Part shown: positions 43,120 to 55,022 of the stretch, in pieces
Position numbering within the stretch: position 1 is the stretch's first letter
How the letters are laid out: the number at the start of each line of letters is the position of its first letter
NCBI GenBank assembly: GCA_023052935.1
Contig: CM041294.1
Span: 20,918,635-20,982,634 of the forward strand
Direction of reading: 5' to 3'
Length of the DNA: 64,000 bases
Origin: Piezodorus guildinii
Taxonomy: Eukaryota; Arthropoda; Insecta; Hemiptera; Pentatomidae
Program-made: the position numbers and the translations under genes
The notes under the pieces: generated by a model
What the model was told of the DNA's origin: nothing
Seen by the model: the letters and a program-made list of their open reading frames with translations, nothing else
Database searches by the model: none

Positions 43120-44830
43120 GAATAATTAATGTGTTTTCGGGTATTATAATTACTTTTTTCGAGCTGTATTTTTTATCGCTCGCGTGCATGTTAACTCGCA
43201 TTTACTTTTAATGTTTTTAATTGATGTAGGAGTTGATAGTTGAGTTTTCGGGTATTATAATAACGTTTTATTTTTTTATTGCTCCCATACATTTTAACTC
43301 GAACTTACTTTTCATATTTTTTACTTTCATAAGGGTTGATAATTGTCTTTTCGGGTCTTATTATTACGTTTTTTCGAGCTGTGTTTTTACCGCTCGCGTG
43401 CATTTTAACTCGAATTTACTGTTAATATTTTTTAATGTAATAAAGGTTGATAATTGAGTTTTCGGGCTTGTGATTACGTTTTTCAACTATGTTTTTTTAT
43501 CGCTCACGCTTATTTTAACTACAATTTACTTTTTATGTTTTTTATTAATATAGGGATTGATAATTGTGTTTTCGGGTCCTATAATCACGTTTTTTGAGGT
43601 TTATTTTTTTATCGCTCCCATGCAATTTAACTCGAATTTATTTTCAATGTTTTTTATTGATATAGGAATTAATTAATGTGCTTTGGGGGGTTATGATTAC
43701 GTTTTTCGAGCTGTATTTTTTATCGCTCTCAATTATTTTAACTCGAATTTACTTTTAATGTTTTTTATTGATATAGGGATTAATTATTTTGCTTTCGGGT
43801 GGTTATGATTACGTTTTTCGAGATGTATTTTTTATCGCTCTCGCTTATTTTAACTAAAATTTACTTTTTATGTTTTTTATTGATACAGGGGTTGATAATT
43901 GTGTTTTCGGGTCCTATAATTACGTTTTTCGAGCTGTGTTTTTACCGCTCGCGTGCATTTTAACTCGAATTTACTGTTAATATTTTTTAATGTAATAAAG
44001 GTTGATAATTGAGTTTTCGGGCTTGTGATTACGTTTTTCAACTATGTTTTTTATCGCTCACGCTTATTTTAACTACAATTTACTTTTTATGTTTTTTATT
44101 AATATAGGGATTGATAATTGTGTTTTCGGGTCCTATAATCACGTTTTTTGAGGTTTTTCTTTTATCGCTCCCATGCAATTTAACTCGAATTTATTTTCAA
44201 TGTTTTTTATTGATATAGGAATTAATTAATGTGCTTTGGGGGGTTATGATTACGTTTTTCGAGCTGTATTTTTTATCGCTCTCAATTATTTTAACTCGAA
44301 TTTACTTTTAATGTTTTTTATTGATATAGGGATTAATTATTTTGCTTTCGGGTGGTTATGATTACGTTTTTCGAGATGTATTTTTTATCGCTCTCGCTTA
44401 TTTTAACTAAAATTTACTTTTTATGTTTTTTATTGATACAGGGGTTGATAATTGTGTTTTCGGGTCCTATAATTACGTTTTTTGAGTTTTATTTTGTCAT
44501 CGCTCCCACGCATTTATCTCGAAATTACTTTTAATGTTTTTTATTGATATAGGGATTAATTAATGTGCTTTCGGGGAGCTATGATTACGTTTTTCCAGCT
44601 GTATCTCTTATCGCTCATGCGTATTTCAACTTGTATTTACTTTTAATATTTTTTATTGTTATAGAGGTTTGTAATTATCTTTTCGAGTCTCGTGATTACG
44701 TTTTTAAGCTGTTTTTATTGTCGTTTGATCTCATTTCAACTTCCATTTGCAGTGGTCTTTTTTGTTTTGGTTGTAGGGATTCTCATTACGTGTTTTGAAC
44801 TTTATTGTTTTATGCGCTTGGGAATATCTA
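43120..44830. repeat. ~110-bp tandem subrepeats, left arm
   Basis: About 15 units, each with TTTTCGGG, a TTACGTTTTTCGAG block, ATCGCTC and ATTTTAACTCGAATTTACTT. A higher-order period of 555 bp (five units) repeats 43376-43930 at 43931-44450. Confidence 0.85.
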
Positions 44831-45004
44831 TATACCGTAGGTATTATGGTATAATTTGATGTAAAAATTATTTATTGTGTTTTTGCAGGATCTGATTACA
44901 TTTTTGATCTGGACGTTACATCGCGATTGCGCATTCTTCTAGATCACTTTTCATTTAAGTTAAAATGTGCACTAGCTATAAAAAAATGTCATAAACTCTA
45001 TTAA

Positions 45005-46560
45005 TATTCCCGAAAACACTATAAACGATCCCTCTATCGAATATTTATGAAATAGGAACAGTAACTTAAAATGAGTAAAAGCGATAACAAATTTGGTTCA
45101 AATAATATTATCAGAACACCCGAAAATAGAATAAACGATTCCTCAATTAAATTATCAAATAATTGTAAGACCAAAATAGAAGCGGGTCCTTTACAAAAGA
45201 TTTAGTTGAAAAAACTTACTCAGGACGCTAGAAAAGGAACTATAACTAATCCTTTTATAAAATAATAATTCTAAAAAAAAAGTAAAAAAAAAAGCTAAAC
45301 GATGTATATTCCAGCAACGTTATAATGAGAACCAAAAACAAAATAATCAATCCCAATATCAATAAAAAAATATCAAAAATAAAGGCGAGTTGAAATCCGC
45401 GCGAGTGATAATAAAAAAGCTGTTAAACATTTTCATAACCCCGCGAAAACACAAGGATAGATTTCTATAAAAATAAAAATATTAAAAGTAAATACAAGTT
45501 GAAATACGCATGAGCGATAAGAGATACAGCTGGAAAAACGTAATCATAGCTCCCCGAAAGCACATTAATTAATCCCTATATCAATAAAAAACATTAAAAG
45601 TAATTTCGTGATAAATGCGTGGGAGCGATGACAAAATAAAACTCAAAAAACGTAATTATAGGACCCGAAAACACAATTATTAATCCCTGTATCAATAAAA
45701 AACATAAAAAGTAAATTTTAGTTAAAATAAGCGAGAGCGATAAAAAATACATCTCGAAAAACGTAATCATAACCACCCGAAAGCAAAATAATTAATCCCT
45801 ATATCAATAAAAAACATTAAAAGTAAATTCGAGTTAAAATAATTGAGAGCGATAAAAAATACAGCTCGAAAAACGTAATCATAACCCCCCAAAGCACATT
45901 AATTAATTCCTATATCAATAAAAAACATTGAAAATAATTTCGAGTTAAATTGCATGGGAGCGATAAAAAATACAGCTCGAAAAACGTAATCATAACCCCC
46001 CAAAGCACATTAATTAATTCCTATATCAATAAAAAACATTGAAAATAAATTCGAGTTAAATTGCATGGGAGCGATAAAAAAATAAACCTCAAAAAACGTG
46101 ATTATAGGACCCGAAAACACAATTATCAATCCCTATATTAATAAAAAACATAAAAAGTAAATTGTAGTTAAAATAAGCGTGAGCGATAAAAAACATAGTT
46201 GAAAAACGTAATCACAAGCCCGAAAACTCAATTATCAACCTTTATTACATTAAAAAATATTAACAGTAAATTCGAGTTAAAATGCACGCGAGCGGTAAAA
46301 ACACAGCTCGAAAAACGTAATAATAAGACCCGAAAAGACAATTATCAACCCTTATGAAAGTAAAAAATATGAAAAGTAAGTTCGAGTTAAAATGTATGGG
46401 AGCAATAAAAAAATAAAACGTTATTATAATACCCGAAAACTCAACTATCAACTCCTACATCAATTAAAAACATTAAAAGTAAATGCGAGTTAACATGCAC
46501 GCGAGCGATAAAAAATACAGCTCGAAAAAAGTAATTATAATACCCGAAAACACATTAATT
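45005..46560. repeat. ~110-bp tandem subrepeats, right arm (inverted)
   Basis: About 14 units, the mirror of the left array. The units nearest the loop (45005-45480) are more divergent than those toward the tip. Confidence 0.8.
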
Positions 46561-46807
46561 ATTCACTAAAACTACCCCTCCCCTCTAAAAAACTCAAAAT
46601 CAATAACTATCTTAAAACTAAATAGACGATAATTAATTTTTTTAAATATAGCTAGTAAAAAACAGAACTTTATACCAAATGTCTAAAAAACAAAAAAAGA
46701 TAGCGATAGAATATGCCAAAATTATTAAAAAAGTCATAATGTTAATTAAACTAATTATTTTTCAATAAATAAATAAAACCGAATATTTGAGGCTAGAAGT
46801 GAAGAAA

Positions 46808-46998
46808 AAGGTGACATTTGACTTGGAAAAGGTAACATTTGAAATGGAAAAGGTGACATTTGACTTGGAAAGGGTTACATTTGACTTGGAAAAGGTGACA
46901 TTTGAAATGGAAAGGGTTACATTTGACTTGGAAAAGGTTACATTTGACTTGGAAAAAGTTACATTTGACTTGGAAAAGGTTACAATTGACTTGGAAAT
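46808..46998. repeat. 21-bp minisatellite, right tip (9 units)
   Basis: Inverse of 42641-42885 with two fewer units. Confidence 0.9.
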
Positions 46999-47009
46999 GC
47001 TATATATAT

Positions 47010-47420
47010 TCAAATATAATAATCATAATAATAGGCTTACCGAACCCGAAGGTTCGAAGCCGTTACCACCAAACTCCACCTGCACAGATTTGCCCAACGT
47101 TCACCGTTCAAGCCCAAGCCCCCGAGATCATTATTAGCGCAATCCTCCCATCGACGCTTCGGCCTACCTTTCGGATGCCTACCAGTCGGATCAGAGAATA
47201 CCAACTTTATCGGAATCCATTCCTCACAGAGCCCAACAACTTTACTCGCCCATTTGAGTCTTCGCGATGCTATCAAGTCAATTATATTCACAGGGTACAA
47301 GCTCCGCAATTCCGCGTTGTGCATCCTTCTCAACTCTCCAGTGATCGCTCTTCGGACCAAATATTTTACGCAGTACCTTATGTTCGAAAAACTTTAGCCG
47401 TTGTTTTTCCTTCAAGGTAT
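47010..47420 (-). pseudogene. RTE-type LINE 3' fragment (copy 2)
   Basis: The minus-strand frame 47360-47037 reads MHNAELRSLYPVNIIDLIASR, RLKWASKVVGL, GRHPKGRPKRRWEDC. It is the C-terminal end of the same RTE family as 17385-18030, with fewer breaks. A microsatellite-like AAT tail (47010-47034) marks the 3' end. The foldback element lies immediately beyond the tail. Confidence 0.75.
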
Positions 47421-48059
47421 ATAATCATATATATTTTTTTAATTTATTTATAGAATAGTACAGAATAAAATTATTAACAAAATTGGTTAAAAAAATTTAT
47501 TATAGCAGAATGCTATACGTGGAAAAGGTTTTGTTGGGCAATTACAGGTCAATTACAGAATCTAAATTAAAATTCCACATAAATATACACTGCTCTTTCT
47601 CGGAGGCCTGTTATTCAATAGCAAAAGTAAGGAATTCGCAGATATTGTTTTCATTTATCACAACACTACAAATGAAACAAAACAATACAAAACAAAGGGT
47701 CACTCGAATAATTAACGTGGAAAAACAAAAAACTGTTGTTTTTTTTTCTTCGTCNNNNNNNNNNNNNNNNNNNNNNNNNNNNNNNNNNNNNNNNNNNNNN
47801 NNNNNNNNNNNNNNNNNNNNNNNNNNNNNNNNNNNNNNNNNNNNNNNNNNNNNNTACTATCCACGCAAAATAGACTATTTATTATACCTTTATTAGGAAG
47901 ATTCATATTGTATTCAATATGACCTAAAATGATATGTGTCGAAGAACAAAAGAACATATTTATTTGACAAGGTCACTTGTATTCAATCTCCTTTCTTGAC
48001 TATTAGACAGAAAATCCTTTACTGTAACAAATACTTCATAATAATCAACTTAACGAACA
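47421..48059. other. Unassigned DNA containing an assembly gap
   Basis: 100 N at 47755-47854, a conventional placeholder, so the true distance is unknown. No gene recognised on either side; ORFs spanning the gap are meaningless. Confidence 0.6.
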
Positions 48060-48566
48060 AGATTCGTCCAACGACCACCACCCAAGCCCAAGCTCCCGAG
48101 ATCAAACCTAACACATTCCTCCCATCGTCACCTCGGCCTATCTCTTGAATGTCTACCAATCGGTTCAGGGCATACTAATTCGAATTTTTCAGAATTCGTT
48201 CTCCACTAAGCCTAACAACTTTACACGTTCATTTGAATCGCTGCGATGCAATCATCTATATTATATTGAGAGGGTGCATGCTTCGCAAATCCGTGTTTTG
48301 TACCCTTCTAAATTTCTCAGTGACCTCATATCTCTTTGGACCAAATATTTCACGTAGTACCATATTCTCGAAAACCTTAGGGCGTTGTTCATCCTTCAAA
48401 GTAAGCGCCCACATCGAGAGAATAATAGTTTTATAAAGTCTAACCTTTTCTTTTTCAATCAAGCTTCTTGATAGAAGTCGCAAATTAAGCAATTTAACAA
48501 ACTGAATAATAAAACGCATTTCCCGCCGCCGTCACTGTTGAAGACTTAATTCCATCCTGGATTTCA
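48060..48566 (-). pseudogene. RTE-type LINE fragment (copy 3), degenerate
   Basis: The minus-strand frame around 48519-48256 reads VRLYKTIILSMWALTLKDEQRPKVFENMVLREIFGP, the same segment as in copy 1 (LYKTIIL..LYGCETW..LTLKDEQR) with part deleted. It continues as broken frames toward 48060. It is cut at 48571 by a HINE-like copy. Confidence 0.7.
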
Positions 48567-48570
48567 TTTA

Positions 48571-49421
48571 TACTTTTACTTACATATATATGAAACATAT
48601 ACTTTGGGAAAGTATTGCGATCATGAAAATTTTCAAATTCCAGTTTTTAACGGAAATACACGTTTTAGGGAGTTCAAATGACCAAGTCCCGCAAAAAGTT
48701 CTGGGTATGGTAGTGTGTGTGTGGTAACTCCCGCGGTTAAACAAAAAGTCCTATGAAACTAAAATTTCATATTTAAGACAACTATACGCCTGAGATGTTA
48801 CAAAAACTTCGTACCAACTTGAAAGAGCCACTTTGTACCATGCATTATGCACTTTTTTACGATTTTCTCAAAAACGGCACTAACGATTTTGATTAAGCTC
48901 TGATGTCGATGTAAAATTGAACGGACTTAGTATCATCTAGGTTTCATTCTGATTGAAATAGTCTGACAGGTCTTCAATGCCGATTTTTCGAAACTTCTTT
49001 CTCTAAAGTACCTTTAATTTTATGAAACTGACCATATCATCTCATTAGTATTGCTAAAAAAATGTAAATGAGGATAAATGGAAAAGTGCATAAATATCTT
49101 TTTAATGCAATTTTTATTTTTTGAACTTAAGAACAGTTATATACATGTATAATATACCGTTGGAATACTAAAGATTTTAGAAAAAATATAATCATATTCA
49201 TACTATTGTAAAAGTTAACGGAGAGTGATGAAAAGTCGATAAAACAAACAGATTGTGGTAGATAGTAATATAATAGATTATTTAATAGAACACATGCTTC
49301 TATTAAAATCCAATGTAAATAATCCTTAAACAATTTATTTCGTTTTTAAATTTGTTTAAAAATTCTAAAATTGATATCAATTATGGAGGTAAGTGAAAGT
49401 CGTGTGTTGCGCGCAACTAGA
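48571..49421 (-). mobile_element. HINE-like non-autonomous Helentron, near full length
   Basis: Both ends are recognisable. The right end has AGGTAAGTGAAAGTCGTGTG followed by a mutated 5' tip (GCGCAACTAGA instead of CCCGCACCAGA). (GT)n is short, at 48713-48722. Confidence 0.65.
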
Positions 49422-50129
49422 TTTTTTCTAGTTATTATAGTACTAGAATACTTTTTATAAGCATTAATATTTACTAAATTAGAGATGGAAAACCATTCCT
49501 CTTTTCCACGAATGGAGTAGGAAAATACATTAAAACGAATAAATTAATAATAAAAATAATGTTAATATGTACAATGTTAGAAATAACCAAAGTCAAAACT
49601 TTGAAAGGGCCTTGTTGCTTGGAGGCCCGAGCTAAAACATGTTGGGTTCTCTACATTTCAATGGGTCGCCTTATCCCGAGGAAGGGGGATGTTTTGTCCT
49701 GCCAAAGCCTCGTGTTTTTCTCGGCTGGCACGTGTTCTCTGGGGGACTGAGGTTTCTTAGTTAAGCGTACATTCCAAACAATTAATTTATTTTATTTCCT
49801 AATAATTCAAGCAAAATAATTTATATTTTTGAAAAAGTCTCATAATAAAAACAATTTTATGTATAAAAACTAATTCGGATTGAGCCGTAAATAATCCATT
49901 AAACTTAAAATGACAAAATGTTGTTATATATGCTTAAATTAAAAGAGTAAAGAAAAATTATATTGTTATAAAAAGAAACGAAAATCATTTTCAGACATGA
50001 TTATTATACAGACGTGGTCATAGGAATTGCATTATTCAATAAGAAAAATGTTTCCATAATTCAACATAACTGCATGTTTTTAAAAAAATGGTGATTACAC
50101 AAATAAATATATATATATTTTTATTTTTT
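49422..50129. other. Unassigned DNA with a GC-richer island
   Basis: 49590-49755 is clearly richer in G/C than its surroundings and has a 63-codon ORF (49559-49750) without a recognisable domain. Nothing else seen. Confidence 0.35.
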
Positions 50130-51114
50130 TTCCTCCATTTGAAGGTTTCCTCCATCGCGTCCTCCTCCGACAGCCCCCTGCCAGCCATACTCTCCACCAC
50201 TCTATCCTTCCATCTAACTAGAGGTCTTCCTCTCCTACCATCTGCCTCCCAATCCATAATTATTTTAGGTAAGCGTGGTCACCGATTCGTTTCATATGGC
50301 CGTACCACCTTAGCCTCCTTTCTTCCATCACCTCAAGAATGTTGTGCTTTATTTCAAGTGCTTCTTTTATAGTGATATTTTTCACTCTTTCGATTCTCGA
50401 CATCCTTGCCGCTCTCCTCCAAAAATCCATCTCTACAGACATAATTTTTTTCCCCTGGGCTATGCTGAGGCGCCATGCCTCCGAACCATACAACATTATG
50501 CTCTCTACCAAAGCTTTGTATATGAGCTTCTTCGTTTTTATCATTATTTTGCTGTTCCAGAGTAATGAGTTGAGCATTCCTACTGTATCTCATCAATTGT
50601 ATATATTTCTACTCGACCATTACATTCGATTATGGAGCCCAAATAACAAAACTGTTCCACTTTGCATAGATTGCACAATGTTGGGTCGGTACTTTCTTCC
50701 TTCTCCGTGCACATATATTTGTTTTTTTCATAATTTATTTTGAGTCCTCCTTGCTCATAATGATCTATCATTTTTCTGAATAGGTAACTTATGTCCTCTT
50801 CATCTTGTGCAATTAGTACCTGATCATCAGCAAACAATAAATGGCATAGGTTTTTTTTTTCTCCTAACTCGACGCCCATTTTCCGACATTTCTGCATCCA
50901 TCCTTTTAGGCATTCGTCAAGGTATATTTTGAATAGGGTGGGAGACATGCAGCATCCTTGCAGTAATCCTTTTCCGTTTTGAAATTCCCTGGACAATAAC
51001 GGGCCTATTTTCATCTGGCACCTATTATTTGAGTAAATTTCTCTAATAAGGTTCACGATTCCTTGGTCTATTCCAGCCTTATTTAGGTATTCCCACAGAA
51101 GTTTACGAGGAACG

Positions 51115-51116
<2 letters not shown>
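50130..51116 (-). pseudogene. RTE-like reverse transcriptase fragment, frameshifted, different family
   Basis: Minus-strand frames give SVPRKLLWEYLNKAGI, QGCCMSPTLFKIYLDECL, the RT motif C block LLFADDQVLIAQ (FADD intact), YLGSIIECNG, KLIYKALVESIMLYGSEAW, RRLRWYGHMKRI and DGRRGRPLVRWKDRV. These are RT palm to C-terminus in order, spread over three frames (breaks near 50580 and 50260). The upstream end stops in the motif A block exactly where a (TA)n microsatellite begins. Related to RTE-class proteins but clearly not the family at 17.4/47.0/48.1 kb. Confidence 0.8.

Positions 51117-51117
<1 letters not shown>

Positions 51118-51175
<58 letters not shown>
51118..51175. repeat. (TA)n microsatellite at the break of the LINE
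   Basis: About 28 TA units replacing the upstream RT sequence. Confidence 0.9.
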
Positions 51176-51180
<5 letters not shown>

Positions 51181-51934
51181 AAAAAAAAAAATATAAGTTT
51201 AAGTTCTATCGTAAAATGAATTATGATATTCATTTCCAATACTATGACCACTGTTGATTTGTGGCTCCGCTGTTTTCCGTGAAACTCGTTGGATTCATGT
51301 AATCTCACAATGTTAATTGTTTTTAATAGAATAATAGGAATAATTCATTTTGGTAGTAGTTAAAACTACTAACCTAGAACTAAGTAACTTTTTTTAATTT
51401 CTTTATTTCATTATATACATATGTTTAGTTTTTTCTAACGGAGAATATAAATCCAGTATAAAGTCCCTCAAAAACCGATCATGTAAGTTTGCAGTAAATA
51501 AAAAAGTGTAAACTCGTAATTCTTGTTGACCTAAGTTTAGACATTTACTGCAACACTCCACTTTACTACTGAGCTGTTAAACTTATCCTTTCAAAGCTAG
51601 AATGGATCAGGTTTGGAAAAGTGCTACTCTAGGACAACGTAAAACGAACACTCTGGATTTTAGTGGGACAAGTAAAAACTGTAATACGGTGTATAAAAAC
51701 GTTTCTCCGAGAAAGAATTTTTATTTGAAAAATTGTTAATTCCCTCTTTCCTGCTACTATCTTGAGAGAGCTGTTTCATTTTCACCCTTCTGTCATTTAA
51801 TAGTCATTTTAGTATTTTAAGAACAAAAGGCAGGTCATTGAAGTAAACCTCTGACAACCCTTAGGGATGTGCTAAACAATGATTGTTTATTCATTGTAAT
51901 ATCTGTAATAATTGTCTGTAAAAGACTTATGAAT
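51176..51934. other. Unassigned AT-rich DNA
   Basis: No gene or repeat recognised. Confidence 0.4.
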
Positions 51935-52480
51935 TGTTTCATTAGATTCACATGTGGAATCTCCAAACCCTCCCATGTTTCTAGAAGGTATACCGAGTTG
52001 AATTGGCTCTATCCCTCTTTCCGTCGGCAGTACCTCCTTGGTGTCTGTTTCTTCCGATTTTTCAATACAAAAAAACCTACTTATATTCTTGATATGCTTA
52101 CCACTTATTCCTCTGTCCATTCAGTAAACACTAGATCCCAACCCATAAACTTGTATATACCTTCTCACAGATCTGCTTCCTTCAAAAAATCCTTTATTAT
52201 TTGTGCTACCCTATTTTGGAATTTCTTGCCTGTATCCATTCGTAAAGCCTTATCATTATCCACTTTCAAACACCAACTATTTCTCCATCTCCTAAAGTAT
52301 CAATCTTCCCAACATATGTAATGTTTAAAAGCTGTAGATGATAACTATTCATTGTCACAATATCTGTCTTTTATTGTTAAACTGAAGTCTTAAACGACCA
52401 GACAATTATCATGAATATTGTTACTTTTCTTGTTATTCTTAGGGGACTACTTGTCCCAGAATAAAATTACTTTTCATTTC
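51935..52480 (+). pseudogene. 3' end of a CR1/L2-like LINE
   Basis: The frame ending at 52321 reads RRYTELNWLYPSFRRQYLLG, then RSASFKKSFIICATLFWNFLPVSIRKALSLSTFKHQLFLHLL. RYxELxWLxxxxRR and LWNxLPxSIRxAxSLxxFKxxL are the C-terminal signature of CR1/L2-like ORF2 proteins. About 130 bp of 3' UTR follow and end in short ATTTCATTC repeats, as usual for these clades. It is 5'-truncated near 51935 and differs from the 19.9-kb fragment. Confidence 0.75.
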
Positions 52481-52486
52481 ATTCAT

Positions 52487-52622
52487 TTATCGTTACTTTA
52501 TGGACTATATAACTAAGAATTTTTTACTCCATTAAAAAAAACCTAGGGCCGTCTGCCCAGTTTCTACCCCATGACCTAGGGTATAGAAGACTTTTATGAT
52601 AGCCACTACACATTAGGTGACC
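52487..52622 (-). mobile_element. SINE-A, short decayed copy
   Basis: Keeps the tRNA-like head (minus strand from 52622) and the conserved ACTCCATTAAAAAA block. Most of the body is deleted. Box B is degraded. Confidence 0.6.
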
Positions 52623-53239
52623 TCTCGTACGATGACTGAGAAAATCAAACAAAGGAGGTGAAAGCTCTCTCACGATAGTTGCAGGAAAGAGGGAAGATAT
52701 AATAATATTTAATGAAATTTTGATTACATACTTTTAAAAATCTTATAATATCACTAAACATTATTTTTAAAAAAAGGTAATAAATCCAAACGATAAAGTT
52801 ACACACAGCAGTGATGTACACCTTATCAGAACATGTATTTTTTATTGAGGAACTACATTTTAAGAAATTAAACATTATTGATAATATTTTTTTATAAACG
52901 ATAAAGTTATTTATAAAATGCAGTAATTTTATACTTATTGGGTTGTTTCACATGAAATGTCGGTTTTTTTAGTTTCTGAAATACATAAAGGATTTTGCAG
53001 GTCTCTGTTTTTTTTTCCGAATGTTTACATATTTAAAGTAAACAGTTACTAATCCTCTACCTTTGTATTATAAACATTAGTTTCCCAATCAATTACCCTG
53101 ATTGGTAATAAATACCTGGTCCGTGCGGTGACGTACCTCTTTCGCTACCTGTATTACATTGTGAGAAGTTGGAAGATTACATGGTAACATCATTTCTGTA
53201 TCACAAAGGAACCTCCACCCGATAATCAGTAAGATTCCG
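52623..53239. other. Unassigned AT-rich DNA
   Basis: No gene or repeat seen. Confidence 0.4.
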
Positions 53240-53624
53240 CCAATACCTCTTATTTTTTTCTCTTAGATTAACCATTCAAAAAATTAAATACAATTTAAAA
53301 GAAAAAAAAATGGACAATTTTGAAGGTAACACCAATTAGGGAATTAATCCATCAAGAACGTGTTCAAATAATTACCAAATGTCCTAAAATTATCACATTG
53401 AAGTCGATGATGTATTATCCTCACATTAATTAAGACTGCACAGTTTCATTTTGTGATAACACTTATCACACATTATGATTAAAAAGCAAGCATATAAAAA
53501 TGCGTTTTAGTACAAATGAACATTCAATTTAACATATGTTTTACAATTAGAAGCACAATGTTTTAAGAATGTTTCTTTTTTGTGTTGTTGTGGCTTGATA
53601 TTTTAGATCTGGCTTGGGTACATC

Positions 53625-53625
<1 letters not shown>

Positions 53626-53679
<54 letters not shown>
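53626..53679. repeat. Poly(T) tract
   Basis: 54 T inside the left arm; the mirror position in the right arm lacks it, so it arose after the inverted repeat or expanded there. Confidence 0.9.
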
Positions 53680-53681
<2 letters not shown>

Positions 53682-53872
53682 TTCTGCTTTACTTAAGAAC
53701 AATGACTATTAAGACTATAAGAGACCGTTTACTCTATATGTCAATAATAAAATAAATTAAGTATAGAGATAATTAAATGACGAAGACAAAAAGAAAAAAA
53801 CAAAAAACATTGAACATCTACATTCTGCTCTTCGAAACTTCCATTATTTGCCTATCTCTATCATCGTACCGC

Positions 53873-55022
53873 GGGATCACCTGTCGTGTAGTGACTGTTA
53901 TAATAGCCTTTTATATCCAAGGTCGGAACCAGGCAGATAGTTTTTTTTTTTATTATTTATTTTTTGTTTTTTTAATTTTGTTTGTTTATTTATGAATAAA
54001 GTGTATCTCTCTTAATTTTTTTTAAGGCAGTAAAAAATCCTTGGTTATTTGTTCCTTCGAATGGGGCGTAAAATGATGTCCCATAGCCTGTTAGATGTCA
54101 TGTACTGGTTAAAGATCCTTAACCTATTTTTTTTTTTAAATTCATTAATTGAAATTTACAACTGTATGTTCATACATCAAGTAAATATGCTACAATGACA
54201 ATACACATGAAAAAAAACATGAAGAGAAACTGCCCATTGGCAGCACTCTAGTAGTGAATCTACACAAGAAGGTCTCGAGGCCATCTTCTTTTCAGACACC
54301 TCGGCGGATTGTCAGGAATTGAAGTGGAAGCAAGGAATGAAACTAGTGGATTAGAGTGGGAGTGGAGTTTTTCATAGAAGGAGTGATACCTGGTACAGGG
54401 CAAATCAGCAACATAAGGAACATTAAGGTCTTTGTGGATGATTTTATTGGTGACAAAGTAAGGAGCGTTTTGCGAAGGATTTTGAATTGTAAGGATTAGA
54501 TACGGGAAGACTTTGATGGTTTAGTAGAGCCCCAAAGCTCAACTCCGTAAGTCCAGATAGGCCTTATGATTGTCGTGTAAATTAGTCCTTTGTTGTCAAG
54601 AGAAAGGCTAGAGCGTCTGTCAAGCAAATGTTGAAGTAACCGAAATCGGAGAGCAGTTTCTTGTATTTTCAGTCTTGTATGCAGATTCCATGTAAGACGT
54701 TTGTCAAGCAGGAGGCCTAAATAACGGATCCATTCAGCAGGGACACGCGGGATATCATTAAAGGACACTGTATGGCAGGATGTCATAGGTTTACGACGAA
54801 GGGTAAAGGTAATCTGGTGGGATTTATTGGAGTTGATTTTAACTCTCCAATTCTGACACCATACCTCGAGGTCTCTGATGTGGGATTAGAGAGTTTGAGA
54901 GGCAATACTAGGATCGACCTAACCTAATTAAATCTGTATTTCAGCAAAATTTAGTACTCCCACTTAAGCATCACACGATTAGCCAGAGCAGTATAAAGTG
55001 ATGTTAAATGAACAAGTAAACA
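53873..55022 (+). mobile_element. SINE-A copy interrupted by Jockey-B
   Basis: The degenerate tRNA head (GGGATCACCTGT.., 53873-53940) is followed by a T-rich stretch and the body to TTAAAGATCC (54116). The sequence resumes after the Jockey at about 54915 with AACCTAATTAAATC, ACTCCCAC and GATTAGCC, to 55022. In order and orientation these match one complete SINE-A. Confidence 0.65.
54126..54919 (-). pseudogene. 5'-truncated Jockey-type LINE ('Jockey-B', copy 2) nested in SINE-A
   Basis: The minus-strand frame 54786-54496 reads SCHTVSFNDIPRVP, WIRYLGLLLDKRLTWNLHTRLK and IRPIWTYGVELWGSTKPSKS. The reading frame breaks downstream, but homology with copy 1 continues to the poly(A) (T-run 54127-54136). 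TAACCTA at both borders (54120-54126, 54920-54926) is the likely target duplication. It starts further upstream than copy 1. Confidence 0.75.

Larger units (their letters stand above)
42639..47000. mobile_element. Foldback-type transposon, 4.36 kb, long subrepeated inverted arms
   Basis: Ends are GCATTTCCAAGTCAATTG and its exact inverse, between TATATATA copies (42631-42638, 47001-47008; ambiguous because AT-rich). Each arm has, from the tip, a 21-bp minisatellite, about 230 bp of unique AT-rich sequence, and an array of ~110-bp subrepeats (TTTTCGGG..TTTTTCGAGCTGTATTTTTTATCGCTC). Left arm 42639-44830, right arm about 45005-47000, loop about 44830-45005. No transposase or other domain. The structure matches Foldback/FB-type elements (long TIRs made of tandem subrepeats, non-autonomous). 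Family relationship to known FB elements not tested. Confidence 0.75.

Noticed and set aside
47483..47957. ORFs spanning the N gap
   Set aside because: They cross 100 undetermined bases and are not interpretable.
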